A stretch of DNA of 64,000 nt from Dermatemys mawii. Lineage: Eukaryota; Chordata; Testudines; Dermatemydidae. Made by a program: the position numbers and the translations under genes. This document shows positions 58,265-64,000 of the stretch, piece after piece (position 1 is the stretch's first letter; every line of letters begins with the position of its first letter). The stretch is taken from positions 43,901,047-43,965,046 of the forward strand of contig ML677335.1 of assembly GCA_007922305.1 (NCBI GenBank), read 5' to 3'. The notes below the pieces were generated by a model. The model saw nothing but the letters and a program-made list of their open reading frames with translations. It did not search any database and was not told the DNA's origin.

Positions 58265-58807
58265 CTTTAGTCAATCTTTTAGCTATTCCTGGCTCACACC
58301 ATTTAGCACCTTGGAAATGGGGCCTATGATCTTGATGTGTTATTCTACAAGGAGCCAGCAGAGTGAGTGGAGGCATTTCCAATGTGAAATGAGAGCTGAA
58401 TGCCACACTGGTCTAATATAGCTGGGTGTCCCCATTGCAAATGATGGAGGGGGTCCAGACTGGCATCTACTCAGGATGTGGATGTGATACAAGTCACACA
58501 GTGCTCTGTCAGCTCCCTAGTATAGCGACTGAAAGTTTCATGAACAAGTCGAGTGAAATGTAAAAGACTCAGATGGCAAAGTAAGTCATCTGGGAGCAAA
58601 CCATTTGCTAAATGGTCATTGCAAATTAATAAAAAGGATTGTGAAGGCTACTCCCAATTTATACTTCAGCAAATGTTCTGAAGTACTTGTTTGCAGTATT
58701 CATCCAGCTTTTGTTTTGGGAACTCAAGGATAACAACCACTCCTGGCCAAACTCAACCAGGGAAAATGTGCTATCTGGAACCAGCAACAGTTGCACTCAA
58801 AATATTC
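58265..58807. other. no gene or repeat recognised
   Basis: Ordinary composition, no supported frames. Confidence 0.5.
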
Positions 58808-59000
58808 ACAGATTCCAAGGCCAGAAGGTACCACTGTGATGATCTAGTCTGATCTCCTGTATAACACAGGCCAGAGACCTGCCCCAGAATAATTGGGGTT
58901 TGAACTACAGCATATGTTTTAGAAAAAAACATCCAATCTTGATTTTAAATGGCCAGTGATGAAGAATGCACCACGACATTATCAGTTGCTCCAGTGGTTT
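58808..59000 (-). mobile_element. CR1-type LINE 3' tail
   Basis: On plus: AGATTCCAAGGCCAGAAGGT, ATGATCTAGTCTGATCTCCT, GTATAACACAGGCCAGAGAC, AAACATCCAATCTTGATTTT and TGGTTTGTTACCCTCACTGT. This is the reverse strand of the subfamily tail seen at 23390 and 40205. Confidence 0.9.
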
Positions 59001-59039
59001 GTTACCCTCACTGTTTGAAATGAAAGGAGCACTGGTCCC

Positions 59040-59220
59040 AGAGGAGTTTGTGGGGTGTAGCTCCTTTCATGTCACCAGAGTGTCGTTACCATAAAACGTC
59101 CACGCTGTCAAAGTGTTGCTGCCTCTTGCAGTTTTTTGGGAAGTCTTGTAATACTTGATGTTCTCCTTAAAACATCAGCCTCTGGAGTCATGTGATTATA
59201 TGAGAATCTCAGCATTCATT
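59040..59220 (-). repeat. diverged repeat, inverted relative of 44095
   Basis: On plus: CTGTCAAAGTGTTGCTGCCT, CTTGCAG, AAACATCAGCCTCTGGAGTC and ATGTGATTATATGAGAATCT, the reverse order and strand of the blocks at 44095-44225. Confidence 0.6.
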
Positions 59221-60380
59221 AAAAATGAATGAGTAAGATTCCAGCCCTTAGGGTTACAGAGTATAGATGGAAAACATGACACCCTCGTGCCAAGGCTCTA
59301 ACACCAAAAACTAATTCCAAAAACTCAAACAGTACAACGTGATACTTTTAGCACTGTAGATCCTGGGTTCAAATCCCTCGAATGGTCCAAGTAGGATGAG
59401 TTATAGGTTCACATTGATCTATGAACTCCTCTGGGTACTTCCTTGTTTACTAATGATATCCTAGGGTGACAACGTAAGTGTCATTGCAACTCATACAGAA
59501 AGATGCATTCTGGCATACCTCTCCAGTAAAGTATGAAGCACACAGAGGAGGCAAAGAATCTTTCTGAAAAGCAAGGGTGAATTTATTCTGGGCTGAAGGG
59601 TTCTTCAGAGCCAAAGTGGGGTCATTATTATGCATAGAAATTGGAACATGTCCATTTCCCTTCTTGTTTTACAGTTCACCTTTGAGATATGGCAAATCAT
59701 GATGTTGATCTTTTAGTTGAAGCTACCAAATATTTTCAGAGGCAAAAATATCACAATGAACATTGTTTCTACTGCAGCCGATGACTCAGTGGAAATGTAA
59801 AATGAAAAATGACAGACCAGTACTAGCAGCTGACGCTGTGGTTTGAGAGACTTTTTTCCCCTGCCAAGAATGGAATTCCAAGGCGCCTCTCAGCTTTTTT
59901 TATTCTATGTTCAGGTTGCAAACTGCAGAGCACTTAGAACCCGTTTAGCCAGGAGAACCAACGTGAGGGACTTTGGGAAGAAAAGTTTTCCTTCTGCTTT
60001 TATGACACATAAAGAGTTGAAGGACATTACATGTGTTTTAACTTTACTGGAAAAGTCTTTTCGGAGAGGATGAAAAACAAGTCAGATATAGAGCATCAAA
60101 CTATGCCCAGTGGGCCTGTATAACCTTTGTATGGAATTACTGGTTCCCAGTGCTCCCAGGTCAGAATATATCAGCAATCGCACAGCTAACAATAATCTAC
60201 ATGGAAAACAAATTGGTGACTTGTTGTGTTTGTCACACAGCAGGAGCTGCTCAAAACGTTCTTGGCAATAAGAAATCTGATCCCAGCATCTGACCAGGCC
60301 TTGTATTTTAATATGTTAAGTCCCGATTCCTGGCCAATACCATCCTTATGCCGCCTTGTGCTGAGAATGTCTCACTGACA
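59221..60380. other. no gene recognised; isolated B-box-like word
   Basis: GGGTTCAAATCCCTCGA at 59370 resembles a Pol III B box but has no A box at the right distance. Frames of 61-76 codons lack motifs. Confidence 0.45.
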
Positions 60381-60438
60381 GTAGATGGGTGTTGCCATTT
60401 CATGGACCTGTAGATGGGTGTTGCCATTTCATGGACCT
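60381..60438 (+). repeat. perfect 29-bp tandem duplication
   Basis: Two identical 29-base units (60381-60409 and 60410-60438), each beginning GTAGATGGGTGTTGCC and ending CATGGACCT. No difference between them. Confidence 0.95.
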
Positions 60439-61507
60439 GTGCAGCAAAACAATGGCAAAGCTCTCATTGGCTACAATGGGAGCAGAGCTCGGCCAACACT
60501 GAGCACTTCTGCAAATCCTACTCCAGGAGTCCACAGGTGAAATCCTGGTTCCTGTTGAAATCAGCAGCAAAATTCCCATTGACTTCACTGGGGCTAGGCT
60601 CAGGCATGTCCATTGTCCTTCCCTTCTCCCATGGTCTACGCAAGTCACTTCCTTGTCCTCTTTGCTTATGGTCCTCCAGCTGTCAGTAGGAGGTACTATC
60701 TTCCCCAGGTGTTTGTGAGAGGGAGTTAATATTAAAGCTGTGTTTTATAAGCTATTTTTGGTTAAAGAAAATTGACCAGTCAAAAGGTTTGACTGGAAAA
60801 TGTTTGTAAATAAATGGTGAGTTCCACTTGCCAAGATCCACAGAGACCTTATTGTTCATTCACTAGTGGGTTATAGCCCACATACTCATGAAGGTATTTT
60901 TACAAATCCTGAGTGTTTCAGAAATCTTAGTCATTCTTAGAAATCACAAGGGAAAGTGAGTTTCAGCATGACCAATCTGTGGGCAGAACCAAATGTCATG
61001 TGAGTAAGTGGCCAATCACACACCAGGAATGCTAAATAGGGAATGGTAGGAGTGAAAAGGGTGCAAATAGCCCAGATGCTGAACATTTTTCATCCAGAGT
61101 GCTCACTGAGCCCTTACCAATAAGGAATAGAGTCACTGGAAATCAAGATTGACTCCCAGACCATTAGCTAACAAAATCCCAAAAGGCAGCATTCACAATT
61201 ACAACTCCTAATGAGTTGTTTGAGAGGGTCTGTTATTTCCTGCATGATATCTGCATGCAGGACCCTGTACCAAACACAGAACAGGACACAACTCCCGCCC
61301 CAGGAAGCTGGCATTGTAAGGCTAGACTCTGGCTCCTACACTGGGGCTTCCAAGGGGAGCTCATTTTCTTGCAAGGCTGAACACTGGGCAGCCAGAACAT
61401 TTCTGCTCGTGCTCCTTGAAAGCAAGCGAAGCCCTCTGAGAGCAGTGGTCTGCCCCCTCTAGTAGTAGCTAGGCCAGAGATTGATGAGATTGCTACAGCC
61501 TGGCCTA
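60439..61507. other. no gene recognised; one weak repeat
   Basis: AATTCCCATTGACTTCACTG with GGGCTAGGCTCAGGC near 60570-60605 is likely a GGCCTGATCCTGC-family scrap. Opposing frames at 61211-61664 have no domain. Part of the 143-codon minus frame is MITE sequence. Confidence 0.4.
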
Positions 61508-61761
61508 AGGGCTGGTCTTCACTAGGCTGGCGGGGGATCAACTGCAGATACGCAACTTCAGCAATGTTATTCACGTAGCTGAAATTGGCTATCCTCACGG
61601 CGGTGGCGCGCTCCTCTGTTGACTCCAGCTTGCGCCTTTTGGCGAGCTGGAGTTCCGGAGTCAATGGGGGCGCTGCTGGTGATCAATTTATCATTTCCTG
61701 GTGAGACGCAAATCGATTGCCAAAAGACCGATTGCTACCGCGTGTAGTGAAGATAAGCCCT
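61508..61761. mobile_element. MITE with TA target site (AGGGCTGGTCTTCACTA)
   Basis: A 254-bp element with ends AGGGCTGGTCTTCACTA and (minus) AGGGCTTATCTTCACTA, 15 of 17 matching. TA lies on both sides (61506-61507 and 61762-61763), as for Tc1/mariner. An internal hairpin CTCCAGCTTGCGCC / GGCGAGCTGGAG lies at 61624-61650, and TCACGTAGCTGAAATTGGC is the partner of the CAACTTCAGC word near the left. Higher GC than its neighbours. A well-known turtle MITE from memory. Confidence 0.9.
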
Positions 61762-61763
61762 TA

Positions 61764-62999
61764 GAGATGTGAGTTTTAGCTCAGGCAGTGGAGGCTCATA
61801 CATAAAAATTGAGAGCTCCAAGTTTCAGTTCCTGCTGACCACCCAAGGGTGCGGCATTACACCAGGGGAAGACTAGGGAGGGGTAAGTGCTGCTTTTAGC
61901 CTGTTCCCTGTAATGTCCCTGGAGGTTCTGACTGCTTCCAGCCAGGGATACAGGAACCAGTCCCTTCCATATTCCTGTAGCAAATGCACACAGCCCTATA
62001 CAAGCTGCAGACCACTCTAGTGAAGGGATAGAGGACTCAGCATTGACACTGGTATTAACTAGAGCTGGACAAGTGTTTCTTGCACGTTATTTTCAAAAAC
62101 ACTTGACAGCTTCAAGACAACTCAGAAAGCCTCTTCCATGTGACACTCCTGGTGAGCATATGGAAGAGGAAGTACTTGTGCCTCTCAGACCCCATGCAGT
62201 GTAATAGATTAAACAAAGGGTGGAAGCTGGGAGGTCCTGAGTTCTGCTCCCCCGTTCTTCACTGACTGGCTTTAATAACACTTTGTGCTTACACAAACAC
62301 TGCCCGCTGCTTGCCTTCGCAGTTCCCATGTCTCAGATTACAGACAGCAGAGTTTCCAACTGCAGCCAGGGTTCCCCAGTGAATGTGGGTTTCCAGTGTG
62401 TACAGGGAGCATGGGGAATCTCAGTACATGAAATTGTCAAGGCATAAATCCAGAGTGAGGATCAGGGTGTAACTCTCAGGATAGTGACAGAGGATGCACC
62501 CTTTAGTCTGATGCTGAGGCACTGTCTAATGAGTAATGGCTAAGCCTGGAAAGTCAAAAATCAGGCACAGTTCAGGTAAGCACTGTGCCTCCAAATGAGT
62601 AGGATTATCTGAACCGTAGCCCTGTTGGGATTCCCCAATTGGGCTGGACAGCTCAAAAACAGTCTCTCCTGTGATTTCTACTACTTCCCTCCTGGCCTGG
62701 CTGGACATACTGAGTGATCAGCCTCTCTCATGGCATGTCTGGTCCAGTTTTGGAAACCCAAGTTGAGCAGCAAGGATAGAAATGGGGAAAAGTTATCCAA
62801 GCTTTTTAATTAAAGCCTCAGCATAGCAAAGGGGCATGGTTTCTCAGGATGACAGAGAGGAATCACTGCCTGTCCCCTGGTGACAGGAGATAGAAAGGCC
62901 ATGACTGCCTCACTGGAAGTGTGGGTTTGGCACAGGAAGTGCAAAAGGCAGGCCCTGTAGCTCAGTTGGTCTGGAAGCACTAAGGGACACAGACACTCC
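61764..62999. other. no gene or repeat recognised
   Basis: CCCTGTAGCTCAGTTGGTCT at 62954 has an A-box look, but no tRNA fold follows. Frames below 100 codons without motifs. Confidence 0.45.
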
Positions 63000-63003
63000 C
63001 CAC

Positions 63004-63445
63004 ATGCTGCTGGAGCAAGAAGCCGAAGAGGACCTCCTCTGTGCCGAGGATTCGCCAGACCTACCAGACACCCCAGATGCTGAGGAGCTGCTGGTTCTGT
63101 CACTGGCAGTATACCCTGGGGAGATGGAGGAAAGGGAAGGGGAGGAAGTAGCCCAGGGACAGCTGACTAGTATGACTGCATTGCTGCCTGAATCTAGGTC
63201 AATGCCTTGCAGCTGTATTCCCTGCTGACCCAGTGGTGGAACACTCCATCACTGTTAGGGTCCTGGGCTGGGACCTGGTGGAGGAGGGACCTGGAGCCAC
63301 CCTACACCCCCTGCTGCCAACCCCAGCCCAGGAGGCCTGTATCAGTCTACTGCGCACCATGGCTAAAACATTAGGCCCTAAACTAGTTAGTCTCTGGCCT
63401 TCAGGTAGTGACTACTGCCCAGCCCTGCTAGGGGATGAAAAATAG
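63004..63445 (+). other. two overlapping unexplained open frames
   Basis: The first frame (63004-63228) encodes a very acidic segment (LLEQEAEEDLLCAED..., EMEEREGEEV). The second, shifted by one frame and open from 63176 to 63445, reads LGWDLVEEGPGATLHPLLPT and TMAKTLGPKLVSLWPSGSDY. Both look more protein-like than other frames in the window, and they would join with one frameshift. I recognise no family. It could be a decayed exon, a transposon-encoded fragment or chance in GC-rich DNA. Confidence 0.2.
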
Positions 63446-64000
63446 TGGGGAAAATTACCTTTCCTTCAGAGAAACATTTGCCCTGTTTCAAAATGGTCAC
63501 TATCATATCGTTCTGGAAGTGACTGAGGTCACAGCCACTGTCAGTTAAGGCTCCATCTTTAACAACTGGAACCACCTCCTATTGTTTCCAAAGAGAATGA
63601 AGCCAGCAGCATGTGGTCCTAGTCCCACTGAGATCAATGCCCAAGAGGTGCCCTTCTCAAAATGGCCATCTCTGTGGGTAATTGTGACCTCAGTGCCTTT
63701 GGGCAGCGGCAGCCATTTTTCTAAAGGCCCACAGCTTTGATTTGTCCAGCCCCCCAACCAGCACCCTTTTTGGGTCTGCTTTGCCCCCTGCCTGCTCCTC
63801 TTCCTCCTGCTCAGCGACTGCAGCAGCTACTCTCCCCTAAGTTGACTCCCCTTTTTGGGTCTGGGAACACTGGCTCCCGAGGGCACTCACCTTTGCACAT
63901 GGGGCTGCTGGCAGCAGGTCATGCGGTGGGGCAGCAGTGGCTTCTCCCCATGCCTGCTCTGCTGCAGCGGCGTGCCTGCTCCTTTCTCCCCATGCCTGCT
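63446..64000. other. no gene recognised; short direct repeats at the edge
   Basis: CCCTTTTTGGGTCTG occurs twice (about 63766 and 63849), and TCTCCCCATGCCTGCT occurs at 63943-63958 and 63985-64000 with a 42-base period. The window ends inside the second copy, so a longer tandem array may continue. Confidence 0.6.

Noticed and set aside
59355..59390. tRNA-like B box GGGTTCAAATCCCTCGA
   Set aside because: No matching A box or cloverleaf upstream; a chance match or SINE scrap.
62948..62970. tRNA-like A box TAGCTCAGTTGG
   Set aside because: No B box at the expected spacing and no cloverleaf.
1..64000. CRISPR arrays, operons or bacterial-type gene clusters
   Set aside because: Repeat content, low coding density and CR1/MIR elements show a vertebrate nuclear genome. 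No regularly spaced direct repeats of CRISPR type are present.
1..64000. A previously undescribed multi-gene system
   Set aside because: No supported genes are present. The structure seen is explained by transposable elements apart from small items listed in the findings.

Overview
The window looks like non-coding DNA from an amniote genome, most likely a turtle (a crocodilian or bird relative is less likely). The assignment rests on the repeats. There are many 5'-truncated CR1 LINEs from several subfamilies, MIR-like SINE remnants, a dense set of small TA-flanked inverted-repeat transposons, and solo LTRs that resemble repeats I remember from turtle genomes. Family names come from recognition by eye and not from a database search. 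No protein-coding gene, conserved exon, rRNA or intact tRNA could be supported. The longest open frames (164-167 codons) are about what chance gives in 64 kb of this composition.

Layout. 1-10 kb: a CR1 fragment with readable reverse-transcriptase motifs, an LTR-like copy with a TATA box, an ACAC-rich tract, two MIR remnants, several MITEs and a probable solo LTR (8.8-9.5 kb). 10-20 kb: two CR1 pieces, palindromic MITE-like copies and one MIR. 20-30 kb: a minus-strand LINE remnant ending in a zinc-knuckle-like motif, a solo LTR with a 4-bp target duplication (21.7-22.5 kb), a 1.4-kb CR1 wreck, and a long LTR-like repeat with TATA box and poly-A signal (27.0-28.2 kb) followed by another CR1 tail. 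29-40 kb: two related copies of an AT-rich repeat, more MITEs and one MIR. 40-53 kb: CR1 tail, MIRs, three MITEs with clear ends, an inverted-dimer element flanked by a 12-bp target duplication (47.7 kb), a perfect 18-bp palindrome, and a second solo LTR of the 21.7-kb family with its own 4-bp duplication. 53-64 kb: a 1-kb minus-strand CR1, a 0.9-kb DNA transposon with a 219-bp hAT-type element inserted in it (8-bp duplication), another hAT-like end, a CR1 tail, a 29-bp tandem duplication, a TA-flanked MITE, and a GC-rich end with two unexplained overlapping open frames.

Nothing here works together as an operon or pathway. The content is the record of successive transposon insertions, several of which can be ordered by nesting. 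The items most worth a second look are the inverted-dimer element with a hammerhead-ribozyme-like core, the nested hAT insertion, and the paired solo LTRs. I found no convincing evidence of a new biological system.
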